The notes beneath the pieces are model-generated. The model saw only the letters and a program-made list of their open reading frames with translations. It was not told where the DNA came from and searched no databases. From contig NZ_JAKJRU010000005.1 in the NCBI RefSeq assembly GCF_021726475.1, positions 1 through 64,000 of the forward strand: DNA of 64,000 bases, in the 5' to 3' direction. Every line of letters begins with the position of its first letter. Position 1 is the stretch's first letter. The stretch comes from Pseudomonas oligotrophica. Its GTDB lineage: Bacteria > Pseudomonadota > Gammaproteobacteria > Pseudomonadales > Pseudomonadaceae. Of the stretch, positions 1 to 9,986 are shown one piece after another. The position numbers were made by a program, and so were the translations under genes.

Positions 1-73
1 TGGAAGGCATGGTTGGTCGCACTTCCAGAATTCCGGGTATGCCCCGGATGAACAACCTACTGAGAGATCACAG

Positions 74-2776
74 CTAGATCTCGATCACGCTCGGCGAGGG
101 CGGCTGCTCGTTGCCCTGTTGCAGCTGCTCGATCAGCGCTTGCTGCAGGCGGGTGCACAGCTCCGGGTCCGACAGCGGCTGGTTGTCCTCGTTGGTGACG
201 AAGAAGACGTCCTCGACGCGTTCGCCGAGGGTGGCGATCTTGGCGTTCTGCACCGACAGGTCGAACGCCAGGAACAGCTGCCCGACGCGGGCGAGCAGGC
301 CCGGCCGGTCCGGCGCGGTGATCTCGATGATCGTCTGCGGTCGCTGGGTGTCGTTGAGGATGGTCACCTGCGGGGCGAAGGCGAAGTGCTTGAGCTGGCG
401 CGGAACGCGGCGCTGGATGATGGTGAGGTACTCGTCCGGGTTGCGCAGCGCGTCGATCAGGCTCTGGCGGATCTCCTCGATGCGCTCGGGGTTGTCGCCG
501 ATCGGCGTGCCATCGGCATCGAGCACGATGTAGGTGTCGAGGGTGAACTGGCTGGTGGAGGTGATGATCCTGGCGTCGTGGATGTTCAGGTTCAGCTGGT
601 CCATCGCCGCGACGGTCACCGCGAAGAAGTCGTGCTGGTCAGGGGCGTAGATGAAGATCTGCGTGCCGCCCTCGAACTCGCGCTGGGTGGTCTCCTTGAT
701 CAGCACCAGCGGGCCGCCATTGTCGGGGTGGTCGATGATCGCCTCGGTGTGCCAAGCGATGTCGCTGGCGGTGTGGCGCAGGAAGTAGTCGTCGCCCAGC
801 TGCGCCCAGAGCTGCTCGGCGTCGTCTGGGTCGGTGCCGTTGCGCACCAGGATGTCCAGTGCCGCGCGCTGCGACTGGCGGATCTGCTCCTCGCGGCCCA
901 GCGGATTCTCCAGGCCGCGGCGCAGGGCCCGCTTGGTCTCGGTGTAGAGCTGGCGCAGCAGGCTGGCCCGCCAGGAGTTCCACAGGCTCGGGTTGGTGGC
1001 GTTGATGTCGGCCACGGTCAGCACGTACAGGTAGTCCAGGTGGGTCTCGTCACCGACGATCTGGGCGAAATCGTTGATCACCTGCGGGTCGGAGAGGTCC
1101 TTGCGCTGTGCGGTGGTCGACATCACCAGGTGGTTCTGCACCAGCCAGACCACCAGCCGCGTATCCCAGGCCGGCAGCTTGTGGCGCTCGCAGAACTGTT
1201 CGGCATCCACCGCGCCCAGCTCGGAGTGATCGCCACCGCGGCCCTTGGCGATGTCGTGGTAGAGCCCGGCGATGTAGATCAGCTCCGGCTTGGGCAGGCG
1301 CTCGACCAGCTTGCTGGCCAGCGGGTACTTCTCCGCCACGCCCGGCTTGGTCAGCTTGCGCAGGTACTTGATGACGTTCAGCGTGTGCGCATCGACCGTG
1401 TAGATATGGAAGAGATCGTGCTGCATCTGCCCGACGATATGGCCGAACTCGGGCAGGTAGCGGCCGAGAATGCCGTAGCGGTTCATCCGCCGCAGGTTGC
1501 GATGGATGCCCTCCTTGCACTTGAACAGCTCGATGAACAGGCTGGTGTTGCGGATGTCGCGGCGGAAGTCGTCGTCGATCAGGTGGCGGTGGTCGCGCAG
1601 CAGGCGAATGGTGGCCGCCCGGACGCCCTGGATGTCCGGATGCTGTGCCAGCAGCACGAAGGTCTCCATGATGGCGAACGGCGTGCGCTTGAAGATCGAG
1701 GGGCGGGTGACCTCCAGGTAGCCGTCGCGCACCAGGAAGCGGCTGTTGAGCGGCACGCTGGGGCCCGAGTCGCCTTCCCAGAGGATCACCTCGGCGAAAT
1801 GCTGGCCGACCAGGTCGCTCAGCTCGGCGATGCTCATCACCACCCGGTAGTACTTCTGCATGAAGCGTTCGATGGCCAGCTTGGCGTCGCTGTCCTCGTA
1901 GCCGAGCAGCGCGGCCAGCTTGCGCTGGTGATCGAACAGCAGGCGATCCTCGGCACGCCCGGCCAGCAGGTGCAGGCCGTAGCGCACCTTCCAGAGGAAT
2001 TCCTGGGCCGAGACCAGCAGGCGGTATTCGCCCTCGGTGAGGAAGCCCTGGTCGACCACCGCCTGCAGGTTGAGCGTGCCGAACTGGCGCCGGGCGATCC
2101 ACAGGATGGTCTGGATGTCGCGCAACCCGCCCGGCGAGCGCTTGACGTTGGGCTCCAGGTTGTACTCGGTGTTGTTGTACTTGGAATGGCGCAGGCGCTG
2201 CTCGTTGCGCTTGGCGAGGAAGAATTCCTTGCTTGGCCACATGCGCTCGGGGCTGGTGACCTGCAGCATGCGCTGGCGCAGGTGCTCGGGGCCGGCGATG
2301 GTGCGGCTTTCCATCAGATTGGTGATGACCGTCAGGTCGGCGCGCGCCTCCTCGGCGCACTCGGCCACCGAGCGTACGCTCTGGCCGACCTCCAGGCCGA
2401 TGTCCCAGAGCAGGGTGAGGAAGCCCTCGATGGCGTCGCGGAACAGCTCGTGGTCACTGTCGCCGAGCAGGATCAGCAGGTCGATGTCGGAGTAGGGGTG
2501 CAGCTCGCCGCGCCCGTAGCCGCCGACGGCGACAAGCGCGATGTCGGCCTCCGTGTCCCAGTCGAAGCGGCGCCAGGCAGCGCGCAGGATCTGGTCGACG
2601 AACCAGGCGCGATCCTCGATCAGGCGCCGGATGTCGCGGCCGGCGAGGAAGCGCTTGTCGAGCACTTCGCGGGCCTGGCGGATCGCCTTCTTGAAGGCTG
2701 CGATGGGGCTGGCCTTGAGCGCGAGTTCCGCCTGGAACTGGCTCAGGTCGAACAGTTCGGGATCCACCTGCGGCAT
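74..2776 (-). CDS. glnD: [Protein-PII] uridylyltransferase/uridylyl-removing enzyme GlnD
   Basis: 900 residues, normal length for GlnD. The bifunctional cytoplasmic sensor uridylylates PII (GlnB/GlnK) when glutamine is low and removes UMP when it is high, so it sets glutamine synthetase and NtrBC activity. Visible: nucleotidyltransferase motif [17 protein letters not shown] near residue 85, an HD domain with [11 protein letters not shown] near residue 505, and two C-terminal ACT repeats that sense glutamine (residues ~700-890). It lies just upstream of map on the same strand, as in other pseudomonads. ATG is at 2776. It belongs to the same nitrogen circuit as the amt gene near 51.7 kb. Confidence 0.97.
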   Translation of the reverse strand: MPQVDPELFDLSQFQAELALKASPIAAFKKAIRQAREVLDKRFLAGRDIRRLIEDRAWFVDQILRAAWRRFDWDTEADIALVAVGGYGRGELHPYSDIDLLILLGDSDHELFRDAIEGFLTLLWDIGLEVGQSVRSVAECAEEARADLTVITNLMESRTIAGPEHLRQRMLQVTSPERMWPSKEFFLAKRNEQRLRHSKYNNTEYNLEPNVKRSPGGLRDIQTILWIARRQFGTLNLQAVVDQGFLTEGEYRLLVSAQEFLWKVRYGLHLLAGRAEDRLLFDHQRKLAALLGYEDSDAKLAIERFMQKYYRVVMSIAELSDLVGQHFAEVILWEGDSGPSVPLNSRFLVRDGYLEVTRPSIFKRTPFAIMETFVLLAQHPDIQGVRAATIRLLRDHRHLIDDDFRRDIRNTSLFIELFKCKEGIHRNLRRMNRYGILGRYLPEFGHIVGQMQHDLFHIYTVDAHTLNVIKYLRKLTKPGVAEKYPLASKLVERLPKPELIYIAGLYHDIAKGRGGDHSELGAVDAEQFCERHKLPAWDTRLVVWLVQNHLVMSTTAQRKDLSDPQVINDFAQIVGDETHLDYLYVLTVADINATNPSLWNSWRASLLRQLYTETKRALRRGLENPLGREEQIRQSQRAALDILVRNGTDPDDAEQLWAQLGDDYFLRHTASDIAWHTEAIIDHPDNGGPLVLIKETTQREFEGGTQIFIYAPDQHDFFAVTVAAMDQLNLNIHDARIITSTSQFTLDTYIVLDADGTPIGDNPERIEEIRQSLIDALRNPDEYLTIIQRRVPRQLKHFAFAPQVTILNDTQRPQTIIEITAPDRPGLLARVGQLFLAFDLSVQNAKIATLGERVEDVFFVTNEDNQPLSDPELCTRLQQALIEQLQQGNEQPPSPSVIEI

Positions 2777-2822
2777 GCGCGACTCCTCTGCCGGTTGCGG
2801 CTCAGATCATGGGAAGCAAACT

Positions 2823-3605
2823 TCAGGCCGAGGTCCGGGCGATGGTGTCGTCGCTGCGCAGGGTGAGGATTTCATAGCCGTTCGCGGTCACCAGCAGCGT
2901 GTGTTCCCACTGCGCCGACAGCTTGCGGTCCTTGGTGATGGCGGTCCAGCCGTCGCCGAGCAGGCGGGTCTCGGCGCGGCCCTGGTTGATCATCGGCTCG
3001 ATGGTGAAGGTCATGCCTTCCTTGAGCTCCATGCCGGTGCCGGCACGGCCGTAGTGCAGTACCTGCGGCTCCTCGTGGAACACCTTGCCGATGCCGTGCC
3101 CGCAGTATTCGCGCACGACGGAGAAGCCGTTCTTCTCGGCATGCTTCTGGATCACCTCGCCGATGTCACCCAGCCGGGCGCCGGGCCGTACCAGCTCGAT
3201 GCCCTTGTACAGGCACTCCTGGGTGACCCGGCACAGGCGCTCGGCCCACTCCGGCGCCTTGCCGACGATGAACATCTTGCTGGTATCGCCGTGGTAGCCA
3301 TCCTTGATGACAGTGATGTCGATATTGAGGATGTCGCCTTCCTTGAGCGGCTTGTCGTTGGGGATGCCGTGGCAGACCACATGATTGATCGAGGTGCAGA
3401 TCGACTTGGGAAAACCCTTGTAGTTGAGCGGGGCGGGGATCGCCTGCTGCACGTTGACGATATGCTCGTGGCAGATGCGATCGAGTTCCTCGGTCGTCAC
3501 CCCGGGCTTGACGTGGGCCTCGATCATTTCCAGGACTTCCGCAGCCAGGCGGCCGGCAATGCGCATTTTTTCGATGTCTTCGGGCGTCTTGATGCTGACA
3601 GTCAT
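2823..3605 (-). CDS. map: Type I methionine aminopeptidase
   Basis: 260 residues. Removes the N-terminal methionine from nascent proteins co-translationally using a two-metal centre. The frame is open further upstream, but I start at the ATG at 3605 (MTVSIKTPEDIEKM) because a GAGG ribosome site lies about 6 bases before it and family members begin there. Metal ligands of the pita-bread fold are visible in NIDITVIKDGYHGDTSKM (two Asp), GHGIGKVFHEEP (His) and FTIEPM (Glu). It is divergent from rpsB, the classic map/rpsB arrangement, and 46 bp upstream of glnD on the same strand. Confidence 0.96.
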   Translation of the reverse strand: MTVSIKTPEDIEKMRIAGRLAAEVLEMIEAHVKPGVTTEELDRICHEHIVNVQQAIPAPLNYKGFPKSICTSINHVVCHGIPNDKPLKEGDILNIDITVIKDGYHGDTSKMFIVGKAPEWAERLCRVTQECLYKGIELVRPGARLGDIGEVIQKHAEKNGFSVVREYCGHGIGKVFHEEPQVLHYGRAGTGMELKEGMTFTIEPMINQGRAETRLLGDGWTAITKDRKLSAQWEHTLLVTANGYEILTLRSDDTIARTSA

Positions 3606-3704
3606 GCAAACCTCGGAGGCGCCGGTGGGCGCGGAGCGGAAATCGGGAAAACGCGGATGATAAACGAAAGCACATGGGCCTGCAGACCTCGGCACCGGCG
3701 TCGC

Positions 3705-3745
3705 CGTGCTAGCCTGTCTCGGGCGAGTGTGCTATAAAACGCGCC
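3705..3745 (+). promoter_or_regulatory. Probable rpsB promoter with GC-rich discriminator
   Basis: A TATAAA -10 element is at 3733-3738, followed directly by the GC-rich stretch ACGCGCCGC. That discriminator type is typical of stringently controlled ribosomal promoters. No good -35 is visible at the right spacing. It lies about 135 bp before rpsB, leaving room for a structured leader. The call rests on position and the -10 only. Confidence 0.4.
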
Positions 3746-3870
3746 GCTCGACGGGGACCACCCCGTTGGGCCTAACCCACACACGCGTCGACACGCCTAT
3801 CCTGGGTGCTCGGAAGAGTTGGATAGCGGGACGCGTGGAGGCCTAACCCGACTTATTCTGAGGACGTATC
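3746..3870 (+). ncRNA. Structured rpsB (S2) leader, t44-like
   Basis: In gammaproteobacteria the rpsB leader (t44/tff in E. coli) folds into a conserved structure thought to bind S2. Nested complementary segments are visible here: CACGCGT (3782-3788) with ACGCGTG (3831-3837), and inside them CTATCC (3797-3802) with GGATAG (3821-3826). The phrase GGCCTAACCC recurs either side of the structure in near-identical form. The run up to rpsB has no coding potential. The autoregulatory role is inferred from the family. Confidence 0.55.
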
Positions 3871-4611
3871 ATGTCTCAAGTCACCATGCGCGACATGCTG
3901 AAGGCCGGTGTGCACTTCGGCCACCAGACCCGTTACTGGAACCCGAAAATGAACAAGTACATTTTCGGCGCGCGCAACAAGATTCACATCATCAACCTGG
4001 AAAAGACCCTGCCGATGTTCAACGACGCCCTGCGTTTCGTTGAAAAGCTGGCAGCCGGCAAGAACAAGATCCTGTTCGTCGGCACCAAGCGTTCGGCTGG
4101 CAAGATCGTTCGCGAAGAAGCTGCCCGTTGCGGCTCGCCGTACGTCGATCACCGCTGGCTGGGCGGCATGCTGACCAACTACAAGACCATCCGTGCGTCG
4201 ATCAAGCGTCTGCGCGAGCTGGAAACCCAGGCTCAGGACGGTACTTTCGACAAGCTGACCAAGAAAGAGGCGCTGATGCGCTCTCGCGACCTGGAAAAGC
4301 TCGAGCGCAGCCTGGGTGGTATCAAGGACATGGGCGGCCTGCCGGACGCCATGTTCGTGATCGACGTCGATCACGAGCGCATCGCCATTTCCGAAGCCAA
4401 CAAGCTGGGCATCCCGGTTATCGGCGTTGTCGATACCAACAGCAGCCCGGAAGGCGTTGACTACATCATCCCCGGCAACGACGACGCCATCCGCGCCGTC
4501 CAGCTGTACCTGGGCTCCATGGCCGACGCCGTCCTGCGTGGCCGCCAGAGCTCCGCTGGCAGCGCCGACGAGTTCGTCGAGGAAGTCGCCTCCGAAGCCG
4601 CTCAGGGCTGA
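3871..4611 (+). CDS. rpsB: 30S ribosomal protein S2
   Basis: 246 residues, typical for bS1-associated uS2. The start [23 protein letters not shown] is diagnostic, as are [12 protein letters not shown] and the [11 protein letters not shown] segment. S2 joins late in 30S assembly and helps hold S1 on the body of the subunit. First gene of rpsB-tsf; a GAGGA ribosome site precedes the ATG. Probably autoregulated through the structured leader, and separated from tsf by a strong hairpin that should lower readthrough. Confidence 0.98.
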   Translation: MSQVTMRDMLKAGVHFGHQTRYWNPKMNKYIFGARNKIHIINLEKTLPMFNDALRFVEKLAAGKNKILFVGTKRSAGKIVREEAARCGSPYVDHRWLGGMLTNYKTIRASIKRLRELETQAQDGTFDKLTKKEALMRSRDLEKLERSLGGIKDMGGLPDAMFVIDVDHERIAISEANKLGIPVIGVVDTNSSPEGVDYIIPGNDDAIRAVQLYLGSMADAVLRGRQSSAGSADEFVEEVASEAAQG

Positions 4612-4638
4612 GTCGTCGCGTCCTGACGACACCCGATG

Positions 4639-4669
4639 GACAAGAAGGGGGCTAGGCCCCCTTCTTGTC
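4639..4669 (+). terminator. rpsB-tsf intergenic hairpin (partial terminator/attenuator)
   Basis: A perfect 14-bp inverted repeat (GACAAGAAGGGGGC / GCCCCCTTCTTGTC) closes on the 3-base loop TAG. No run of T follows (ATTCAGAATTG), so it is likely a partial terminator or RNA stabiliser that adjusts the S2 to EF-Ts ratio rather than a full stop. Confidence 0.7.
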
Positions 4670-4728
4670 ATTCAGAATTGATCGCCCGCGAGGGCGAATG
4701 GTTAGAAAACCTAGCAGAGGATTCGAAC

Positions 4729-5598
4729 ATGGCAGAAATCACTGCAGCCCTGGTCAAGGAACTGCGCGAGCGTACCGGCCTGGGCATGATGGATTGCAAG
4801 AAGGCGCTGACCGCCGCCGGTGGCGACATCGAGAAGGCGATCGACGACATGCGCGCCGCCGGTGCGATCAAGGCCGCCAAGAAGGCCGGCAACATCGCCG
4901 CCGAAGGCTCCATTGCCGTCAAGGTCGCTGCCGACAACAAGTCTGCCGTGATCATCGAGGTCAACTCGCAGACCGACTTCCTGGCCCTGCAGGACGACTT
5001 CAAGTCCTTCGTCGCCGAGAGCCTGGACAAGGCCTTCAGCCAAGGCCTGACCGATGCCGCCCCGCTGATCGAAAGCCAGGAAGAGTCGCGCCTGGCGCTG
5101 GTCTCCAAGTGTGGCGAGAACGTCAACATCCGCCGCCTGACCCGCGTCGAGGGTGATGTGGTCGGTGCCTACCTGCACGGTCACCGCATCGGCGTTCTGG
5201 TCGTGCTCAAGGGTGGCAACCCTGAGCTGGCCAAGGACATCGCCATGCACGTCGCGGCCAGCAACCCGGCCGTGCTGACCCCGGCCGATGTTTCCGAAGA
5301 GCTGATCGCCAAGGAGAAGGAAATCTTCCTGCAGCTCAACGCCGAGAAGATCGCCGGCAAGCCGGAGAACATCGTCGAGAACATGGTCAAGGGCCGTATC
5401 AACAAGTTCCTGGCCGAAGCGAGCCTCGTCGAGCAGGCGTTCGTCAAGGATCCGGAAGTCAAGGTCGGCGACCTGGCCAAGAAGGCCGGTGCGGAAATCG
5501 TTTCCTTCGTTCGTTACGAAGTGGGCGAGGGCATCGAGAAGGCCGAAGTCGACTTCGCTGCAGAGGTTGCTGCCCAGGTAGCAGCGAGCAAGCAGTAA
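4729..5598 (+). CDS. tsf: Translation elongation factor Ts
   Basis: 289 residues. EF-Ts is the guanine nucleotide exchange factor that recycles EF-Tu-GDP. The N-terminal module MAEITAALVKELRERTGLGM and the TDFLA motif (in NSQTDFLALQDDF) that contacts EF-Tu are present. The ATG at 4729 is chosen over an upstream in-frame ATG at 4636 because the latter lies inside the terminator-like hairpin and because AGAGG sits 8 bases before 4729. Follows rpsB in the standard order. Confidence 0.97.
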   Translation: MAEITAALVKELRERTGLGMMDCKKALTAAGGDIEKAIDDMRAAGAIKAAKKAGNIAAEGSIAVKVAADNKSAVIIEVNSQTDFLALQDDFKSFVAESLDKAFSQGLTDAAPLIESQEESRLALVSKCGENVNIRRLTRVEGDVVGAYLHGHRIGVLVVLKGGNPELAKDIAMHVAASNPAVLTPADVSEELIAKEKEIFLQLNAEKIAGKPENIVENMVKGRINKFLAEASLVEQAFVKDPEVKVGDLAKKAGAEIVSFVRYEVGEGIEKAEVDFAAEVAAQVAASKQ

Positions 5599-5619
5599 CG
5601 TCACCGGTTGTTCGCTACG

Positions 5620-5653
5620 AAGAGGCTGCCCGCTCACGCGCGCGGCCTCTTTG
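5620..5653 (+). terminator. Hairpin after tsf
   Basis: AAGAGGC (5620-5626) pairs with GCCTCTT (5645-5651) across an 18-base, partly paired loop, followed by a short TTG. It sits 22 bases after the tsf stop and is likely a leaky terminator between tsf and pyrH. Confidence 0.5.
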
Positions 5654-5667
5654 TCAAACTGGGTGTC

Positions 5668-5705
5668 CGCAAAATTTCTGATCTACACGCTATAGTCTGG
5701 CCTGC
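5668..5705 (+). promoter_or_regulatory. Possible pyrH promoter
   Basis: TATAGT at 5691-5696 resembles a sigma-70 -10 element and lies 100 bp before pyrH, downstream of the tsf hairpin. No convincing -35 is seen at 16-18 bp. Low-confidence call that fits the known separate start of the pyrH-frr unit in other gammaproteobacteria. Confidence 0.3.
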
Positions 5706-5795
5706 ACTTATCGCTCGTTCGGTGGTCCAAGCGCAGATTATTCTTCATGCCCAACCAATCAGTTTTCCTTTGATCGCCGTGGGAGGCGCACGCCA

Positions 5796-6539
5796 ATGGC
5801 TCAGCAGATGAGTGCTCGAAATCCTCGCTACAAACGAATCCTGCTCAAGTTGAGCGGCGAGGCGCTGATGGGGACGGAGGACTTCGGCATCGATCCCAAG
5901 GTGCTCGACCGCATGGCCCTCGAGGTTGGGCAGCTGGTGGGCATCGGCGTGGAAGTGGGGCTGGTGATCGGCGGCGGCAACCTGTTCCGCGGTGCCGCGC
6001 TGTCGGCAGCCGGCATGGATCGCGTCACTGGTGACCACATGGGCATGCTGGCCACGGTGATGAACGGCCTGGCTATGCGCGACGCGCTGGAGCGCTCGAA
6101 CATCCCGGCGCTGGTCATGTCCGCCATTTCCATGGTCGGCGTCACCGACCACTACGACCGCCGCAAGGCCATGCGCCATCTCAAGAGCGGCGAAGTGGTG
6201 ATCTTCTCGGCCGGTACCGGCAACCCGTTCTTCACCACCGACTCGGCAGCCTGCCTGCGCGCCATCGAGATCCAGGCCGACGTGGTGCTCAAGGCCACCA
6301 AGGTCGACGGCGTCTACACGGCCGATCCGTTCAAGGATCCGAATGCCGAGAAATTTGCCCAGCTCACCTACGACGACGTGCTCGACCGCAAGCTGGGGGT
6401 CATGGACCTGACGGCCATCTGCCTGTGCCGTGACCACAACATGCCGCTGCGTGTCTTCAACATGAACAAGCCCGGCGCCCTGCTCAACATCGTGCTTGGC
6501 GGCGCCGAAGGAACTCTCATCGAGGAATCGAACGAATGA
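5796..6539 (+). CDS. pyrH: UMP kinase
   Basis: 247 residues. Bacterial UMP kinase (amino-acid-kinase fold, hexamer) phosphorylates UMP to UDP, the entry to pyrimidine triphosphates, and is allosterically controlled by GTP and [16 protein letters not shown] at the N terminus and GGGNLFRG near residue 55 form the phosphate-binding loops; [20 protein letters not shown] is the family signature. Preceded by GGGAGG. The stop overlaps the frr start in ATGA, so the two are translationally coupled. Confidence 0.97.
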   Translation: MAQQMSARNPRYKRILLKLSGEALMGTEDFGIDPKVLDRMALEVGQLVGIGVEVGLVIGGGNLFRGAALSAAGMDRVTGDHMGMLATVMNGLAMRDALERSNIPALVMSAISMVGVTDHYDRRKAMRHLKSGEVVIFSAGTGNPFFTTDSAACLRAIEIQADVVLKATKVDGVYTADPFKDPNAEKFAQLTYDDVLDRKLGVMDLTAICLCRDHNMPLRVFNMNKPGALLNIVLGGAEGTLIEESNE

Positions 6540-7093
6540 TCAACGAGATCAAGCAAGACGCGCAGGAGCGCATGAAGAAGTCTCTCGAGTCGCTGGAGCA
6601 CGCATTCGCCAAGATCCGCACCGGTCGCGCCCACCCGAGCATCCTCGACGGCGTGATGGTCTCCTACTACGGCGCCGATACGCCGCTGCGCCAGGTCGCC
6701 AACGTGGTTGCCGAGGACTCGCGCACGCTGGCGCTGACCGTCTTCGACAAGAGCATGATCCAGGCAGTCGAGAAGGCGATCATGACGTCGGACCTCGGCC
6801 TCAACCCGGCGACCGCCGGCACCACCATTCGCGTGCCGATGCCGGCGCTGACCGAGGAGACCCGCAAGGGCTACACCCGCCAGGCGCGTGCCGAGGCGGA
6901 GAACGCGCGGGTCGCGGTGCGCAACATCCGTCGCGATGCGCTCGCCCAGCTCAAGGACCTGGTCAAGGAGAAGGAAATCAGCGAGGACGAGGAACGTCGT
7001 GGCCAGGATGACGTTCAGAAGCTTACCGACAAGTTCGTCGCAGACATCGACAAGGCGCTGGAAGCCAAAGAGTCCGACCTGATGGCGGTCTGA
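6536..7093 (+). CDS. frr: Ribosome recycling factor
   Basis: 185 residues, the standard RRF length. With EF-G it splits post-termination 70S ribosomes. The coiled-coil body is rich in the expected motifs: [34 protein letters not shown] and VRNIRRDA. Its start overlaps the pyrH stop (ATGA). uppS follows after 125 bp with no clear terminator, so transcription probably continues into the envelope genes. Confidence 0.97.
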   Translation: MINEIKQDAQERMKKSLESLEHAFAKIRTGRAHPSILDGVMVSYYGADTPLRQVANVVAEDSRTLALTVFDKSMIQAVEKAIMTSDLGLNPATAGTTIRVPMPALTEETRKGYTRQARAEAENARVAVRNIRRDALAQLKDLVKEKEISEDEERRGQDDVQKLTDKFVADIDKALEAKESDLMAV

Positions 7094-7218
7094 CCGCTTC
7101 TGTCGATCCGCTGGAGCCCGGTCGCGTCCGGCCGGCTGCTCTGGCCGATGAGCTCGAGCTGGCGCTTGCAGCGTCTTGTCTTCATCGCAGCGTTAGATAG
7201 CGCAAGTAGAGTTGTGTC

Positions 7219-7980
7219 ATGGAAAACGGCAGGTCGATCGCACAGGGGCGTGTTCCCCGCCACGTCGCGATCATCATGGATGGAAACAACCGCTGGGCCA
7301 AACGTCGCCTGTTGCCCGGCATCGCCGGGCACAAGGCCGGAGTCGATGCGGTACGCGCCGTCATCGAGGTCTGTGCCGAGTCCGGCGTCGAGGTCCTCAC
7401 CCTGTTCGCCTTCTCCAGCGAGAACTGGCAGCGTCCGGCCGACGAGGTGGGGGCGCTCATGGAGCTGTTCCTCTCGGCCCTGCGCCGCGAGGCGCGCAAG
7501 CTGGACGACAACGGCATCCGCCTGCGCATCATCGGTGACCGCTCGCGTTTCCATCCGGAGTTGCAGGCGGCCATGCGCGAGGCCGAGGAAATGACCGCGC
7601 ACAATCGTCGCTTCGTGCTGCAGGTCGCCGCCAACTACGGTGGCCAGTGGGACATCCTCCAGGCGACCCAGCATCTGGCGCGCGAAGCCCAGGCGGGGCG
7701 GCTGAATCCGGACGAGATCACCCCGGCGCTGTTCCAGGGCTACCTGGCGACGGGCGACCAGCCGCTGCCCGACCTGTGCATTCGCACCGGCGGCGAGCGG
7801 CGTATCAGCAACTTCCTGCTCTGGCAGCTGGCCTATGCCGAGCTGTATTTCTCCGATCTGTTCTGGCCGGACTTCAAGCGCCAGGCCATGCGCAAGGCGC
7901 TGGCCGACTTCGCGTCCAGGCAGCGCCGTTTCGGCAAGACCAGCGAGCAGATCGAATGCGAGGCCAAGGCTGAATGCTGA
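7219..7980 (+). CDS. uppS: Undecaprenyl diphosphate synthase (cis-prenyltransferase)
   Basis: 253 residues. Adds eight isopentenyl units in cis to farnesyl diphosphate, giving C55-PP, the carrier lipid for peptidoglycan and O-antigen. The catalytic Asp lies in VAIIMDGNNRWAKRR near residue 22, and the C-terminal RTGGERRISNFLLWQ motif binds the IPP diphosphate. The last codons overlap the cdsA start by 7 bases. The carrier it makes is also the likely substrate of the DUF368 protein at 40.8 kb. Confidence 0.97.
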   Translation: MENGRSIAQGRVPRHVAIIMDGNNRWAKRRLLPGIAGHKAGVDAVRAVIEVCAESGVEVLTLFAFSSENWQRPADEVGALMELFLSALRREARKLDDNGIRLRIIGDRSRFHPELQAAMREAEEMTAHNRRFVLQVAANYGGQWDILQATQHLAREAQAGRLNPDEITPALFQGYLATGDQPLPDLCIRTGGERRISNFLLWQLAYAELYFSDLFWPDFKRQAMRKALADFASRQRRFGKTSEQIECEAKAEC

Positions 7981-8789
7981 AGCAGCGAATCATCACCGCG
8001 GCGATATTGCTGCCGATCGCTCTGATCGGCTTTTTTCTGCTGGAGGGTGTCGCGTTTGCCACCTTCATCGGCGTCGTCGTCACCCTGGGTGCCTGGGAGT
8101 GGGCGCGGCTGGCCGGGTTCGCCGCGCAGCCGGCGCGCGTGGCCTATGCGGCGGCCGTCGCCGCCTGCCTCGTCTGGCTCTATCTGACGCCGGCGCTGGC
8201 GGCCTGGCTACTCGCGGCAGCGGTAGCCTGGTGGCTGTTCGCGACCTTCCTGGTGCTCGGCTATCCGGATAGCCGGCGCTACTGGGGCGGGGCGCCGGGC
8301 AGCCTGCTGCTGGGCCTGCTGGTGCTGCTGCCGGCCTGGCAGGCGCTGGTGCTGCTCAAGCAGTGGCCGCTGGGCAACTGGCTGATCGTCGCCGTGATGG
8401 TGCTGGTCTGGGTCGCGGATATTGGCGCCTACTTCTCCGGCAGGCGCTTCGGCAAGCGCAAGCTGGCGCCGGCGGTCAGCCCCGGCAAGAGCTGGGAGGG
8501 CCTGCTCGGCGGGCTTGCGGCCAGTCTCGCGGTGACCGCCGTGGTCGGCCTCCAGCGTGGCTGGGGTGCGCGCGAGCTGGTGCTGGCGCTGCTCGGCGCG
8601 GCGGTGGTGGTGCTGATCTCGGTGATCGGCGACCTCACCGAAAGCATGTTCAAGCGTAATGCCGGCATCAAGGACAGCAGCCAGCTGCTGCCAGGCCATG
8701 GCGGCGTGATGGATCGTATCGATAGCCTGACCGCGGCGGTGCCGGTGTTCGCCGTGCTGCTCTGGCTGGCTGGCTGGGGGACGCTGTGA
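7974..8789 (+). CDS. cdsA: Phosphatidate cytidylyltransferase (CDP-diacylglycerol synthase)
   Basis: 271 residues. Integral inner-membrane enzyme that makes CDP-diacylglycerol from phosphatidate and CTP for all phospholipid head groups. About eight hydrophobic segments are visible; the C-terminal signature runs [19 protein letters not shown] and then [15 protein letters not shown], containing the metal-binding Asp residues. Its start lies inside uppS and its TGA overlaps the GTG start of dxr, so all three genes are coupled. Confidence 0.96.
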   Translation: MLKQRIITAAILLPIALIGFFLLEGVAFATFIGVVVTLGAWEWARLAGFAAQPARVAYAAAVAACLVWLYLTPALAAWLLAAAVAWWLFATFLVLGYPDSRRYWGGAPGSLLLGLLVLLPAWQALVLLKQWPLGNWLIVAVMVLVWVADIGAYFSGRRFGKRKLAPAVSPGKSWEGLLGGLAASLAVTAVVGLQRGWGARELVLALLGAAVVVLISVIGDLTESMFKRNAGIKDSSQLLPGHGGVMDRIDSLTAAVPVFAVLLWLAGWGTL

Positions 8790-9973
8790 CGAGATTGCAG
8801 GTTACGGTGCTGGGCGCGACCGGCTCCATAGGCCTCAGCACGCTGGATGTGGTGTCGCGGCACGCCGATCGTTACAGCCTGTTCGCCGTCACGGCGTTTT
8901 CCCGCATGACGGAACTGGAAGCGCTGTGCCTGACGCATCGCCCGCAGTTCGCGGTGGTGGCCGACGAGGCGCAGGCCGGCGCGCTGCAGGTGCGGCTGGC
9001 CGAGGCGGGGCTCGCCACGCGGGTACTGTTCGGCGACGGCGGGCTTTGCGAGGTGGCTGCGCATCCGGAGGTCGATGTGGTGATGGCCGCCATCGTCGGT
9101 GCCGCGGGCCTGAGGCCGACGCTCTCGGCGGTACAGGCCGGCAAGCGTGTGCTGCTGGCCAACAAGGAGGCGCTGGTGATGTCCGGTGCCCTGTTCATGC
9201 AGGCGCTGGAGCAGAGCAGCGCCGTGTTGCTGCCGATCGACAGCGAGCACAACGCGATCTTCCAGTGCCTGCCGTCCGACTATGCGCGCGGCATGGCCGA
9301 GGTCGGTGTGCGGCGCATCCTGCTGACTGCCTCCGGCGGCCCCTTCCGCCAGACGCCACTGGCCGAGCTCGCCCAGGTCACGCCGGAGCAGGCCTGCGCG
9401 CATCCGAACTGGTCGATGGGGCGCAAGATTTCGGTCGATTCGGCCAGCATGATGAACAAGGGATTGGAGCTGATCGAGGCCTGCTGGCTGTTCGGCGCCC
9501 GTCCCGAGCAGGTCGAGGTGGTCGTACACCCGCAGAGCGTGATTCATTCGATGGTCGACTATGTCGACGGTTCGGTGCTCGCGCAGCTCGGCAACCCGGA
9601 CATGCGCACGCCCATCGCCCATGCGCTGGCCTGGCCGGAGCGCATCGACTCCGGCGTGTCGGCGCTCGACCTGCTGCGTATCGGCCAGCTGGACTTCCAG
9701 GCCCCGGACGAAGAGCGTTTCCCCTGTCTGCGCCTGGCGCGCCAGGCGGCCCAGGTCGGCGGCACGGCTCCAGCAATGCTCAATGCGGCGAACGAGGTGG
9801 CGGTGGAGGCCTTTCTCCAGCGGCGCATCCGTTTCACCGAGATCGCGAGTATCATCGCCGATGTGTTGGAACGGGAGGCGGCCCGCACGGCCGGTTGCCT
9901 CGAAGATGTGTTGATGGCCGACCAGCAGGCACGCCGGCTTGCCGGCGAGTGGCTGGGCCGCCACGGGCGCTAG
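8786..9973 (+). CDS. dxr: 1-deoxy-D-xylulose-5-phosphate reductoisomerase
   Basis: 395 residues. First committed step of the MEP isoprenoid pathway (DXP to MEP, NADPH and Mn/Mg dependent; the target of fosmidomycin). GATGSIG at the N terminus binds [20 protein letters not shown] and [19 protein letters not shown] hold the metal and substrate residues. The start is GTG at 8786, fused in GTGA with the cdsA stop. Two other MEP genes, ispD and ispF, are also in this window, and uppS consumes the product. Confidence 0.97.
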   Translation: MTRLQVTVLGATGSIGLSTLDVVSRHADRYSLFAVTAFSRMTELEALCLTHRPQFAVVADEAQAGALQVRLAEAGLATRVLFGDGGLCEVAAHPEVDVVMAAIVGAAGLRPTLSAVQAGKRVLLANKEALVMSGALFMQALEQSSAVLLPIDSEHNAIFQCLPSDYARGMAEVGVRRILLTASGGPFRQTPLAELAQVTPEQACAHPNWSMGRKISVDSASMMNKGLELIEACWLFGARPEQVEVVVHPQSVIHSMVDYVDGSVLAQLGNPDMRTPIAHALAWPERIDSGVSALDLLRIGQLDFQAPDEERFPCLRLARQAAQVGGTAPAMLNAANEVAVEAFLQRRIRFTEIASIIADVLEREAARTAGCLEDVLMADQQARRLAGEWLGRHGR

Positions 9974-9986
9974 CCCGGAGGGTGTT

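Noticed and set aside
1..73. Regulatory site downstream of glnD
   Set aside because: Only short imperfect inverted repeats (CCGGGTATGCCCCGG); nothing distinctive enough to call.
119..2866. A 900-codon-scale open frame on the plus strand opposite glnD
   Set aside because: High GC leaves antisense frames open; its protein is repetitive in Val, Gln, Asp and Leu with no domain, while the minus strand encodes a clear GlnD.
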